The position numbers and the translations under genes were made by a program. Shown piece by piece: positions 29,215 to 38,601 of a DNA stretch of 64,000 nt. Source of the DNA: Labilithrix sp. (GTDB lineage: Bacteria; Myxococcota_A; Polyangia; Polyangiales; Polyangiaceae); assembly GCA_019637105.1 (NCBI GenBank), contig JAHBWF010000010.1:32540-96539 (forward strand), read 5' to 3'. The notes below the pieces were generated by a model that saw only the letters and a list, made by a program, of their open reading frames with translations, made no database searches and was not told the origin of the DNA. Position 1 is the stretch's first letter. Each line of letters opens with the position of its first letter.

Positions 29215-31678
29215 CTATGCGCGCGGCTTCGGCTTCTTCGATCTGCAGGAAAGCGCCACCGCGAGGCGTCCTTCGCGCGATCGAGCGAGACCTTGTCAGC
29301 CTCGATCTTCGAAGCTCGCTGTCGGGGGCGGTCGACTTCGACGAGAGGACCGAGCGCGTCTCGTCGAGCGACTGCTTCGCGGACGAGAGGTCCGCTTCGA
29401 GCACGACGCGGCGTTCGCGCTCCGCGCCGAGGTCCTTCTCGACGCCGCTCTTCGCCTCCTCGAGCTCGTTCACCTTCGTCTCGAGCTCGTTCACCTTCGC
29501 CTCGAGCTCCGCGACGCGCTGATCGCGCTCGGCCAGCGTCGCCTTCGTCGCCTCGAGCTCGCCGGCGAGCTCCGCGATGCGCGCCTCCGCCGCCTCTTTG
29601 TGGGCCTGGGAGGACGCGCCGATCTCGGCGATCCGCTGCGCGGTCTCTTCCTTGGTCGCGGCGAGCGCGCTCGCCGCCTCTTCCTGCGCCGCCGCGAGCG
29701 ACGCCTGGGCGGCCTCCTTGACCGAGGCGATCTCCTGGCGCGCCTCCTCGCGCAGCGCCGTCAGCTCGGAGTTGGCCTTCGCCTCGAGCTCGGCGAGCCG
29801 CGCGTCGCGGTCGCGCTCGAGCTCGGCGACCTTCGCGTCGCGCTCCGCCTGGACCTCGGTGACCTTCGCGTCGCGCTCCGCCTGGACCTCGGCGACCTTC
29901 GCGTCGCGCTCCGCCTGGACCTCGGCGACCTTCGCGTCGCGGTCGCGCTCGAGCTCGGCGACCTTCGCGTCGCGCTCCGCCTGGACCTCGGCGACCTTCG
30001 CGTCGCGCTCGGACTCGGCGCGCTGCTTCGTCTCGGCCAGCGCGCTCTCGTGGAGCGCCGCCGCCTCGGCCTTCTCGTCGGCGTGCTTCTTCTCGAGCGC
30101 CTCGACGGCGCGCTCGTGCTCCGAGCGCGCCGCCGCGAGCTCCTGCTCGTGCGCGGCCCGCGCCTCCGCGCTCCTCTCCTCCGCCGCCTCGGTGAGCTCG
30201 CGCTGCTGGGCGCCGAGGGCCTCCGCCTTCGCCTCTTCGGCGGCGCGCTTCGCCTCGTCGAGCGCGGCCTCCTTCTCCTTCGCCGCGGACTCGAGGTCCT
30301 TCCCCCGGCGCTCCTCCGCCTCCGCGAGCGCCTTCTCGCGCGCCTCGCGCTCCGCGGCGAGCTTGCCCTCGTGCTCCTCGACGAGCGCCGCGCGCTCGGC
30401 GGCGGCCGCGGCCTTCTCCTTCGCCGCGGCCTCCTCGCGCTCCGCGATCTCGGCCGCGTGCGCCTCCTTCAGCGCGGAGACCTCCTGGACGCGCGCCTCC
30501 GCCTCCTGTTCGGCGCGCGCGGCGCGGCGCTTGAAGTCCTCGCCGGCCTTCTTCGCCTGCTCCTTGTCGGCCTGGAGCGCGTCGACCTTCTCCTTCGCGT
30601 CGGCGAGCTGGCGCTCGAACGAGAGCACCTGGTCGTCGAGGTCCGCCTTCTCCCGCTCGAGCGCGATCGAGCGCTCGCGGATGTCGACGATCTCCTTGTC
30701 CTTCTTCGAGAGCGCCTCCCGGAAGGAGAGGATCTCCTTGTCTTTCTTGTTCAGCGCCTCGCGCAGATCGAGGAACTCGCGGCTCGAGACCCCCGCGCTC
30801 TTGCCGGGCGGCGCCTGCGAGAGGCGCGTCTTCAGCTCGTCGTTCTCGCGGGCGAGCCGCGCGAGCTCCTCGGCGTCGGCGCCGCCGCTCGCCGACTCCG
30901 CGGCGTCCCGCGCGGCCGCGGCCGCGGCCTCGGCTTCCTTGCGAGCGTTCGCGGCGTCGCGCTCGGCGTCCGCCAAACGGGTCTCGAGATCGCGGATCCG
31001 CTCGGCCGCGGCGGCGACCTCGGCCGCGAGCTCCTCCGCGCGTCCGTCGCCGGCGGGGGCGGGACGCTCGCTCCGGCGCGCCTCGACGGGGGGCAGCTCC
31101 GGATCCGACTCCGGCGCGAGGGCGGACTCGAGCGAGGACGCGCCGTTGCCGTTCACGGCGTGCTCGGCGGGCGGCGGCGAGGACGAGATCCGCGGCGGCG
31201 GGATCCTCGAGTGCATCTCCTCGATGACGATCTCGTCGTCTTCGAGCGACTCCATGTCGAGCGACACCGGCGCCTCGCTGGGGCGGGGGGCTCCGCCCTC
31301 GCCGCCGAGCGTGACGAGCGGCGCGATGCGGGCCAGGAGTTCGCCGAACGCGATCGGCTTGTGGACGTAGTCCTCGGCGCGCGTCCGGAGCTTCCGGTGC
31401 TGCTCGAACGTCTCGTCGCTCGACTCGCTCGACATGATGATGAGCGGGACGTCCTTCAGCGCGGGATCCCGCTTCAGCTTGTTGCAGACGCTGAAGCCGT
31501 TCATCCGCGGCAGCTCGATCGACAGGAGGATCAAGTCCGGGCGCGCGGAGGAGGCCTGCTGGAGACCCGTGTTGCCGTCGTCGACGACCTGAACGCTGCA
31601 ACCGAGTTTCTGGAGCTCGGCTCGGAGCTCGCCCGCGAAGGTGGCGTCGCTCTCGAACACGAGGACTTTCTGAGCCAT
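29215..31678 (-). CDS. AglZ/FrzS-like pseudo-receiver protein with a long coiled coil
   Basis: About 820 residues from the ATG at 31678. The N-terminal 120 residues are a receiver fold ('VLVFESDATFAGEL', 'PRMNGFSVCNKLK', 'YVHKPIAFGELL'). The phospho-acceptor is serine ('LILLSIELP') and the acidic pocket is altered, so it is a pseudo-receiver. A Pro/Glu linker (about 130-215) precedes 550 residues of coiled coil, with an 11-residue repeat 'ERDAKVAEVQA'. This architecture is that of AglZ and FrzS, polar motility proteins working with MglA. The last 40 residues switch frame near 29340 ('ASKIEADKVSLDRAKDA') and back ('QIEEAEA'), and the inferred stop is at 29215. Confidence 0.8.
29794..30014 (-). 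repeat. 33-bp coding repeats in the coiled-coil gene
   Basis: About 6.7 copies of a 33-base unit (on the plus strand GACCTTCGCGTCGCGCTCCG and onward) encode the 11-residue 'AERDAKVAEVQ' motif on the minus strand. Copies alternate between 'AERDAKVAEVQ' and 'ERDRDAKVAEL' types, which indicates duplication of a two-unit block. An 11-residue period is the hendecad repeat of straight or right-handed coiled coils. Copy number is likely variable between strains. Confidence 0.85.
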
Positions 31679-31713
31679 TGGCTGACGAGGATAGGTTCCC
31701 TCGAGAAATGGTG

Positions 31714-32412
31714 TCAAACCGGGCCTCTGGGTTTGCGCCGTTTCTTCTCGTCGTGGCCGCCGGTTCCGGCCCGCCGCGCGAGCTCTCGGAGCACGTCGTC
31801 GACGCCGACGTCGCGCGAGCGGAGCGCGACCATCACGTGGAAGAGCACGTCGGCCGCCTCGCTCACCACGCGCTCCGCGCTCTCCTCCGCCACCGCGCGC
31901 GCCAGCTCGTCGGCCTCCTCGCGCAGCTTCGCGCCGATCTTCGGGGCGCCGGCGTCGTACAGGCTCTTCGCGTAGCTCTTTTCGGCGTCGGCGGCCCGCC
32001 GCGCGAGGAGGACGGCGTCGAGGCGCGCGAGCAGCGTCGACGCCTCCGCCGGCTCCTCGAGCTCTCCGGCCTCCGTGAGCCGTCGGAAGAAGCAGCTCGG
32101 CGCGCCCGTGTGGCAGCTCGGGCCCGTCGGGGCGACGAGATACACGAGCGCGTCGGCGTCGCAGTCGACGAGGACCGAGACGACCCGCAGCGCGTTGCCG
32201 CTCGTCTTGCCCTTCTCCCAGAGCTCGCCGCGCGAGCGGCTGTAGAAGGTCGCGAGCCCGCTCGCGAGCGTCGCGCGGACGGCCTCCGTCGTCGCCCACG
32301 CGAGCATCCGGATCTCACCCGTGACGTGGTCCTGCGCCACCACGGGCAGGATGTCGACGTCGCCTCTTCGTTCGAGCTGGAGCGGCAGGGCCTTCATCGG
32401 ACGATCGGTCAC
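31714..32412 (-). CDS. hisIE: Bifunctional phosphoribosyl-AMP cyclohydrolase / phosphoribosyl-ATP pyrophosphatase
   Basis: 232 residues from a GTG at 32412 (an ATG at 32397 is also possible). The HisI part has 'VVAQDHVTGEIRMLAWA', 'FYSRSRGELWEKGKTSGN' and the metal-binding 'DCDADALVYLV' and 'GPSCHTGAPSCFF'. The HisE part has 'SYAKSLYDAGAPKIGAKLRE', 'EADELARAVAEES' and 'VSEAADVLFHVMVAL'. It catalyses steps two and three of histidine synthesis. It stands alone, away from other his genes, and is divergent from the DHH-type gene. Confidence 0.95.
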   Translation of the reverse strand: MTDRPMKALPLQLERRGDVDILPVVAQDHVTGEIRMLAWATTEAVRATLASGLATFYSRSRGELWEKGKTSGNALRVVSVLVDCDADALVYLVAPTGPSCHTGAPSCFFRRLTEAGELEEPAEASTLLARLDAVLLARRAADAEKSYAKSLYDAGAPKIGAKLREEADELARAVAEESAERVVSEAADVLFHVMVALRSRDVGVDDVLRELARRAGTGGHDEKKRRKPRGPV

Positions 32413-32554
32413 GGCGACGGTGTGATACTCGATGAAGGCCCGTACGTCTCGGGCCTCGCCGCGCCCACGGTCGGGCTCGCGCTCCTCGTCCGCCGCGCCA
32501 CCGCCGAGCTTCGCCGCCCGCCTGCTCCGTCACTCTCCCGTCCCCGCCTCCACC

Positions 32555-33502
32555 ATGCCCCGCGCCGAGCTCGCGTTCGCCACTCCGAGGAAGCTCCCCA
32601 AGGCGAGCGCCGTCAAGGGCCGGGTCGTCGTCCTCGACGTCGCGTTCGCGTCGGAGGCGTCGGGCGGCGGCTTCGAGAAGATCACCAAGCCCTTCATCGA
32701 CGGCCTCGGACCGCGGCTGGCGGCGTGGGTCGATCATCACGACCACGCCCTGCACGAACGTTACAAGCACGATCCCCGCTTCGTGCTCGCGACGAAGGCG
32801 CAGCACGGCGCCTGCCCGGAGATGGTGACCCGCGAGCTCTGCGCGCGCGTCGGCGCGGTCGACACCATCGTCTGCCACACGGACTTCGACGGCCTCTGCA
32901 GCGCGGCGAAGTGGCTGCGGGGCGGCGAAGAGCCCTACGAAGGCGCCGACGACGACGCCCGCGCGATCGACACGCGGCTCGGCGTCCCGAGCGCCACCGC
33001 GCGCCGCTTCGATCGGGCCATCCGCGCGCGGCCGCGCGACACGGCGCTGCTCGGGCTCATCGTGCGCCACCTCGCGAGCGGGCTCTCCGACGACTCGCTC
33101 TGGAGGACGATCGACGACGCCGGCAGGGAGCTCGAGGCGGTCGAGAAGGTCACCCACGAGCTCGCGCGCGGGTACCGCCGGATCGACGTGCTCAAGGTCG
33201 CGGTGAAGGGCGTGACGTCGATCGCGTTCCTCGACGTGACGCGGAAGAGCGACCCGCAGCGGCGCGTTCGCTACGACAAGACGTCGCTCCTCCTGCACGG
33301 GCAGGAGCGCGCTGCGATCGCGCTGATCGTCGACGGCGAGACGCTCACGCTCGCGGCTCCCTTCGACAGCGGGGTGAACTTCCTCGAGCTGCTCGGCCTG
33401 TCCGGCGGAATGCCGACGCTCGTCTCCGTCCAGAGCTCGCGGCTCGAAGAGGCGCTGCGGCTCCTCGGTGTATCCCGCGCGGACGTCGACTCGCTGCGTT
33501 GA
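32555..33502 (+). CDS. DHH-type phosphoesterase-like protein with motifs in permuted order
   Basis: 315 residues from the ATG at 32555. It has 'GRVVVLDVAF' and 'AAWVDHHDHALHERY' (DHH motif near residue 65) early, and only afterwards 'VDTIVCHTDFDGLCSAAKWL' (near residue 105), which looks like the HxDxDGxxS motif that normally comes first in DHH enzymes. The order therefore appears II-III-I. The C-terminal part ('IDVLKVAVKGVTSIAFLDVT', 'GVNFLELLGLSGG') differs from DHHA1. All metal-binding residues look present, so activity on phosphodiesters or nucleotides is plausible; substrate unknown. It is divergent from hisIE by about 140 bases. Confidence 0.65.
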   Translation: MPRAELAFATPRKLPKASAVKGRVVVLDVAFASEASGGGFEKITKPFIDGLGPRLAAWVDHHDHALHERYKHDPRFVLATKAQHGACPEMVTRELCARVGAVDTIVCHTDFDGLCSAAKWLRGGEEPYEGADDDARAIDTRLGVPSATARRFDRAIRARPRDTALLGLIVRHLASGLSDDSLWRTIDDAGRELEAVEKVTHELARGYRRIDVLKVAVKGVTSIAFLDVTRKSDPQRRVRYDKTSLLLHGQERAAIALIVDGETLTLAAPFDSGVNFLELLGLSGGMPTLVSVQSSRLEEALRLLGVSRADVDSLR

Positions 33503-33796
33503 GCTGACGCTGACGCACGAGGCCAACGGCATAGGACTCCGAGGACTTGGAGCCCCGGCGAGGGGCGTGGTGGCGCGCCCGGCCGCGGTCGGCGGCGCCC
33601 GCGAGGGGCGCCGCTCGAGCTCCACCGTGTCTACCGCGTTTCAGGCATGGTCCAAGTGCGTTTCATTCATGAAAAGCCTGGTTCCCCTCGAAACGTGGGC
33701 GTGATAACGGGCCGTTCCATAGTTGCAATGCGGCGGGGACGCTCCGGCGGGCCGGGTTGAGACCCGAGGGGGCGAACGCCAAGGGGTGGTGTTTCG

Positions 33797-34792
33797 ATGG
33801 TTGCAAGGGCTTGGGGAGAGCGGGTCGACGCGAAGAAGTGGCGGCCCGAGACGCGGGGGATCGCCGCGAAGAGCGACGCAGGATCGAGCCGGGGCGCGGG
33901 GCGCATCGAGGAGATGTTCGTGCAGAACGACGCCGTGTCGCTCTGCCTCCTGATCAACCGCCGCGCGAAGACGATGCGCGTGATCGACTTCCGCGCGGGG
34001 CCGAGCCACGCCAAGCGCATCTTCGTGCTGAAGCTCGCGAAGCGTGAAGGGATCGAGAAGGTCTACACGCTCGTCGAGAGAGACGAGGTGTCTACCTGGA
34101 TGAAGCTCGGCTTCTCGAAGGAGGCCAACATCCCCGGCTTCTACAAGCGCAGCGACGCGTTCCTCCTCGGCACGTCGGCCGAGAGCGCCGCGCTCACCGA
34201 GAACGATCTCCGCGCGGCGCTGGAAGACGACGACGAGCTCGAGGACGAGCCCTCGCCCGCGCACGACCGGATGGAGAAGACGCTCGCGCAGGCGAAGAAG
34301 CAGGTCAAAGCGCTGCTCGACCGCCAGCTCCCGCCCGCGAAGCTCGCGCAGGTGAAGGAAGCGGAGATCCAGAAGACGCTCGAGAAGGAGCTGCGCGCCG
34401 GGCGGGCGCTGACGGCGTTCGAGCCGTTCGGGCGCGACGTCGAGCGCCGCTATTTCCAGCTCACCGCCCGCGGCGGCTTCGAGCTCGTCGCCTCGACGGA
34501 GTCGCAGTCGTGCTTCGGCAACACGTTCCTCGAGCTCTTGACGGCTCCGTCGACGGAGCATGAGCGGCTCGCGACGATCGGCGCGCTCCGGACGATCTGC
34601 GACAAGCTTCTCGCGGAGGGCGTCGTGAGCTGCTTCGCGCTCGCGCCGAGCGACGACGTCGCGCTCGCGACGGCGTTCGTGTTCAACGGGTTCCGCCGCA
34701 CCGGCCTGCTCGTCGACCACATGCTCGTCGGCGGCAAGCGCAAGGACGCGATCGTCTGGTCGCGCAAGCTCGCGAACCCGACGGAGACCTGA
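33797..34792 (+). CDS. Conserved protein with two GNAT-like halves, function unknown
   Basis: 331 residues; the exact start is uncertain, and an in-frame ATG lies at 33914. The N-terminal half ('RIEEMFVQNDAVSLCLLINR', 'KRIFVLKLAKREGIEKVYTL', 'MKLGFSKEANIPGFYKRSDA') and the C-terminal half ('LATIGALRTICDKLLAEG', 'ATAFVFNGFRRTGLLVDHML') each look like a GNAT fold with weak acetyl-CoA loops. A charged helical linker joins them. The C-terminal half recalls beta-lysine acetyltransferases, but no aminomutase gene is near. A regulatory or peptide-modifying role is only a guess. Confidence 0.6.
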   Translation: MVARAWGERVDAKKWRPETRGIAAKSDAGSSRGAGRIEEMFVQNDAVSLCLLINRRAKTMRVIDFRAGPSHAKRIFVLKLAKREGIEKVYTLVERDEVSTWMKLGFSKEANIPGFYKRSDAFLLGTSAESAALTENDLRAALEDDDELEDEPSPAHDRMEKTLAQAKKQVKALLDRQLPPAKLAQVKEAEIQKTLEKELRAGRALTAFEPFGRDVERRYFQLTARGGFELVASTESQSCFGNTFLELLTAPSTEHERLATIGALRTICDKLLAEGVVSCFALAPSDDVALATAFVFNGFRRTGLLVDHMLVGGKRKDAIVWSRKLANPTET

Positions 34793-34886
34793 CGCCTCCG
34801 AGGCGCGGTCGGCTCGGCTCCGCGGTCCCGATCGGGCGACGAGCCGCCGCCGCCCGCGCGCGGTCTGCGTCACCGAGTGGGATCGG

Positions 34887-35611
34887 ATGAGCGAAGACGA
34901 ACGCGCCGCGTGCGTCGACGCGCTCCCGGGAGAGGTGCCGCTCGAGCTTCACCCGCCCGAGGGTGAGCGGCACTGGAGGGCGAAGGACGGCGTGGTGAGC
35001 GCCCTCCACGAGTTCTTTCGCCGGGTGGGCAGGAAGATCTACGTCTCGAAGGAGCTCGCGACGTACTGCCCGGGCGAGCCCATGTTCTGCCCGGACGTCC
35101 TCGCCGTCCGTGACCTCGAGTCGTACCCGCGCGACAAGTGGGTCGTCAGCGCCGAAGGCAAGGGCCTCGAGCTCATCCTCGAGGTCCACGTCCTCGGCGA
35201 CCGCGCGAAGGACTTCGAGACCAACGTGAAGCGGTACGCGCGGCTGGGCGTGCCGGAGTACTTCGCGTTCGACCGTAACCGCATGCGCCTGGCGGGCTGG
35301 CGCCTCCCCGATCCCGAGGCGCGCTCCTACGTCCCGATCGTGCCTCAGGCCGGGCGCTTCGCGTCGGCGATCCTGGGGCTCGAGCTCGCGCTGGAGCAGG
35401 ACCGGATCCGCTTCTACTTACGGCTTACGGCACCGCGCCGCTGGCCGAGGCAGAGGAGCTCGTCCAGCGGCTCGAACGCGTCGTCGACGACGTCACCGCG
35501 CGCGCCGACGAGGAGGCGAGGCGCGCGCAGCACGAGGCCGAGCGCGCGAGTGAGCTCGAGCGTCGGCTCGCCGCCGCGCTCGAAGAGCTCGAGAAGCTCC
35601 GCTCGCGCTGA
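34887..35611 (+). pseudogene. Uma2-type (PD-D/EXK) putative nuclease, frameshifted near its C-terminus
   Basis: The frame from the ATG at 34887 encodes a Uma2 domain: 'LELHPPEGERHWRAKDGVV', 'YCPGEPMFCPDVLAVRD', 'GLELILEVHVLGDRAKDFE' and 'KRYARLGVPEYFAFD', with the D, E and K spaced as in the nuclease core. Near 35417 an apparent 8-base insertion, mostly a tandem copy of CTTACGG, moves the frame. The natural end, 'YGTAPLAEAEELVQRLERVV' through 'AALEELEKLRSR', continues in frame 2 to a TGA at 35609-35611. The C-terminal helix is usual for this family. Function of Uma2 proteins is unproven. Confidence 0.65.
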
Positions 35612-35654
35612 GGCGCCGGCACGCGCGCGAGGGACGCGCGCACCGCGCGGACCG

Positions 35655-36299
35655 TCAGGGCGCGAGGCGCTCGATCCGCCACCGCTGGTCGCCGATGCTT
35701 GTATACCGCAGACGATCGTGGAGGCGGCTCGGGCGGCCCTGCCAGAGCTCGACCCGGTCGGGCACGAGGCGGAAGCCGCCCCAGTGCGGAGGACAGGCGA
35801 CGTCGCCCTCCCCGAAGCGCTCGCGCACCTCGGCGAGGCGCGCCTCGAGCTCCGCGCGCCCGGCGATCACGCCGCTCTGCTCGGACGCCCACGCGCCGAG
35901 CTGACTCTCCCTCGGACGCGCGCGGAAGTACGCCTCCGACTCCTCGCGAGACACCTTGGCCACCGACCCGGTCACCCGGATCTGTCGCTCGAGGAGGACC
36001 CAGAAGAGGTTCGCGCACGCGCGCGGGTTCGAGGCGAGATCGCGACCCTTGGCGCTCCCGTAGTTCGTGAAGAAGACGAGCCCGCGGGCGTCGACGCCCT
36101 TCAGGAGGACCACGCGCGCCGACGGCTCGCCCTCGGGCGTCGCGGTCGCGAGCGTCATCGCCGTCGGTTCGGGGTGCCCCGCGTCGATCGCCTCGCGGAG
36201 CCACCTCTCGATCTGCCGGGAGGGCGACGGGTCGAGGTCGCGCTCGTCGAGGCCCGCGCGGGCGTACTCCGTTCGGATGGCGCTGAGGTCGGGGGACAT
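35655..36299 (-). CDS. pdxH: Pyridoxamine 5'-phosphate oxidase
   Basis: 214 residues, typical for PdxH. Motifs include 'EPTAMTLATATPEGEPSARV', 'VLLKGVDARGLVFFTNYGSA', 'KGRDLASNPRACANLFWVLL', 'RQIRVTGSVAKVSREES', 'SQLGAWASEQSGVI' and the C-terminal 'LHDRLRYT' and 'WRIERLAP'. It makes pyridoxal 5'-phosphate from PNP or PMP with FMN. It stands as a single gene on the minus strand, convergent with the Uma2 gene. Confidence 0.95.
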   Translation of the reverse strand: MSPDLSAIRTEYARAGLDERDLDPSPSRQIERWLREAIDAGHPEPTAMTLATATPEGEPSARVVLLKGVDARGLVFFTNYGSAKGRDLASNPRACANLFWVLLERQIRVTGSVAKVSREESEAYFRARPRESQLGAWASEQSGVIAGRAELEARLAEVRERFGEGDVACPPHWGGFRLVPDRVELWQGRPSRLHDRLRYTSIGDQRWRIERLAP

Positions 36300-36461
36300 G
36301 TCTCCTCGGTAGCGCCGCGGTGTCCGGAGCGCAAAAGAGCGACGCCCCGACGCGCCGCGGCGCGTCGCGCGACCGACGCGCGTCCGCCGCTATCCGCGCC
36401 CGGAGCCCATCTGGTACCTTCTCTCGGTCTTCGTCTTCTGGGTCGGGGAGAGAGCACGATC

Positions 36462-38510
36462 ATGGCCGATGTACAGATTGCGGGTACCAGGCGCACGAAC
36501 GGCGATGGTGACCTCGACGGATCGCCGATCGTCCTTCGGATGACGAAGCTCTACGCCGACCTCGCGCGCGACCCGCGCCTGGCGAACGAGATCGTGACCC
36601 GGCCGCACCCGCTGCTCGTCGCCGCGAGCCGCGACGAGCTCATGGTGGTCGTCGCCCCCGCGGCGGTCTGGGAGCGCGGGCGCGACCTGCTCAAGCCGTT
36701 CGCGCACCGCTTCGCCGACTCGACCGCGATGCTAATCTTGCTCGGCTACCCGGCCGAGGTCGACCTCCAGCAGGCGATGAACCGGGGCCTGGCGAGCATC
36801 GTCGCCGCCGAGCCCTCGCTCGACGAGCTCTTCCTCGCGGGGATGCGCGCGTTCGAGCTGCTCGAGGCCAAGGGCCGGGCGGAGAGCCGGGGCAAGTGGC
36901 TCCGGCGATACCGCTACGAGCTCGGCGAGCTCATCAACATCGCGCGGGCGATGACGACGGAGCGCGACGTCAACAAGCTCCTCGGCGTCATCCTCGAGAA
37001 GAGCCGCTTCGTCACGGGGGCCGACGCCGGGAGCATCTACGTCGTCGAACAGAGCGACGAGCCCGTCGAGCGCTCGGCGAGCGGCCCGCGCGACAGCGAA
37101 CCGCCGCGCAGCATCGCGAACCGCGGCCCGCTCCTGCGCTTCAAGCTCTCGCAGAACGACTCGGTCGCCTACGACTCGAGCGAGTTCGTGATGCCGCTCT
37201 CGAACCGCTCGATCGCCGGCAGCGCCGCGCTGGCGAAGAACGCGATCAACATCGCCGACGCCTACGAGATCCCCGCCGGCGCGCCCTACGGCTTCGACCG
37301 CCGCTTCGACGAGAAGATCGGCTACCGGACGAAGTCGATGCTCACGGTGCCGCTCGTCTCGCAGCGCGACGAGGTCATCGGCGTCATCCAGCTCATCAAC
37401 AAGAAGAAGGATCCCTCGATCAAGCTGCTCTCGAAGGAGGACATCGAGGAGCAGGTCGTCTCGTTCGACGAGCGCAGCGAAGAGCTGCTCGGGATGGTCG
37501 CCGCGCAGGCCGGCGTCTCGCTCGAGAACACGATGCTCTACGACGAGATCCGCCGCCTCTTCGAGGGCTTCGTGAAGGCGAGCGTCGAGGCGATCGAGTC
37601 GCGCGATCCGACGACGAGCGGTCACTCGCGCCGCGTCGCCGATCTCACCGTCGAGCTCGCCAAGATCGTCGACGCCGAGTCGACCGGACCCTACAAGGAC
37701 GCGCACTTCACCCGCGAGGACCTCCGCGAGCTCGAGTACGCGAGCCTCCTCCACGACTTCGGCAAGATCGGCGTCCGCGAGAAGGTCCTCGTCAAGGCGA
37801 AGAAGCTCTACGACGAGAGCCTCGATCTCATCCGCGCGCGGTTCGACTTCGTGGCGCGGTCGATCGAGGCCGACGTCCTGCGCCGCAAGCTCGCCGCCGT
37901 CGAACGCGGCGCGCCGAGGGGCGAGCTCGACGCGCTCGATCGCGAGCAGGCCGAGCGGCGCGCCGAGCTCGACGCCGCCTGGACGACGATCGAGCACGCG
38001 AACGAGCCCACCGTGCTCGCCGCCGGCGACTTCGCCAAGATCGAGCAGCTCGCGAAGGAGACGTACTTCGATCTCCGCGGCGAGATGAAGTTCCTCCTCG
38101 AGCCGGAGGACACGATCGCGCTCAGCGTCAAGCGCGGCTCCCTCACGCCGCGCGAGTACGACGAGATCACGAGCCACGTCGTCCACACGTTCAAGTTCCT
38201 CTCGAACATCCCGTGGGGGAAGGCGTTCCGGCGCGTCCCGCAGATCGCGGGCGCGCACCACGAGCGCCTCAACGGCACCGGCTACCCGAACCGCCTCCGC
38301 GCCGAAGAGATCCCGGTGCAGTCGAAGATGATGAGCATCTCGGACATCTACGACGCCCTCACCGCGAGCGACCGCCCCTACAAGAAGGCCGTGCCGGTGG
38401 AGCGCGCGATCGACATCCTCGAGTACGGCGTCAAGGACCAGCACCTCGATCCCGAGCTCGTGCGCATCTTCCGCGAAGCGCGGGTCTGGGAGCGCACCGG
38501 CGCGAAGTGA
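36462..38510 (+). CDS. GAF and HD-GYP domain cyclic-di-GMP phosphodiesterase
   Basis: 682 residues from the ATG at 36462. An N-terminal domain of about 150 residues of unknown type precedes a GAF domain (about 165-375, 'LLGVILEKSRFVTGADAGSI', 'SMLTVPLVSQRDEVIGVIQL'). The HD-GYP domain follows ('DPTTSGHSRRVADLTVEL', 'LLHDFGKIG' near residue 432, 'HHERLNGTGYP' near residue 599). All catalytic residues are present, so it should hydrolyse cyclic-di-GMP. An insertion of roughly 120 residues, rich in charged helix, separates HD from GYP and may carry regulation. Confidence 0.9.
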   Translation: MADVQIAGTRRTNGDGDLDGSPIVLRMTKLYADLARDPRLANEIVTRPHPLLVAASRDELMVVVAPAAVWERGRDLLKPFAHRFADSTAMLILLGYPAEVDLQQAMNRGLASIVAAEPSLDELFLAGMRAFELLEAKGRAESRGKWLRRYRYELGELINIARAMTTERDVNKLLGVILEKSRFVTGADAGSIYVVEQSDEPVERSASGPRDSEPPRSIANRGPLLRFKLSQNDSVAYDSSEFVMPLSNRSIAGSAALAKNAINIADAYEIPAGAPYGFDRRFDEKIGYRTKSMLTVPLVSQRDEVIGVIQLINKKKDPSIKLLSKEDIEEQVVSFDERSEELLGMVAAQAGVSLENTMLYDEIRRLFEGFVKASVEAIESRDPTTSGHSRRVADLTVELAKIVDAESTGPYKDAHFTREDLRELEYASLLHDFGKIGVREKVLVKAKKLYDESLDLIRARFDFVARSIEADVLRRKLAAVERGAPRGELDALDREQAERRAELDAAWTTIEHANEPTVLAAGDFAKIEQLAKETYFDLRGEMKFLLEPEDTIALSVKRGSLTPREYDEITSHVVHTFKFLSNIPWGKAFRRVPQIAGAHHERLNGTGYPNRLRAEEIPVQSKMMSISDIYDALTASDRPYKKAVPVERAIDILEYGVKDQHLDPELVRIFREARVWERTGAK

Positions 38511-38601
38511 CCGCCGGAGGGCGTCGCGCGACGCAACGTCGTCGAACGCCACGCCCCGTGCGCTCCAAGTCGCGCGATCGCGCGATCGCGATCCGTGCAT
38601 A

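Noticed and set aside
29794-30014. 33-bp repeats considered as a CRISPR array
   Set aside because: No variable spacers; repeats are contiguous and in coding frame.
29600-31975. Long Leu/Arg/Asp-rich plus-strand frame opposite the coiled-coil gene
   Set aside because: Antisense image of the coiled-coil repeats, no start context or family signal.
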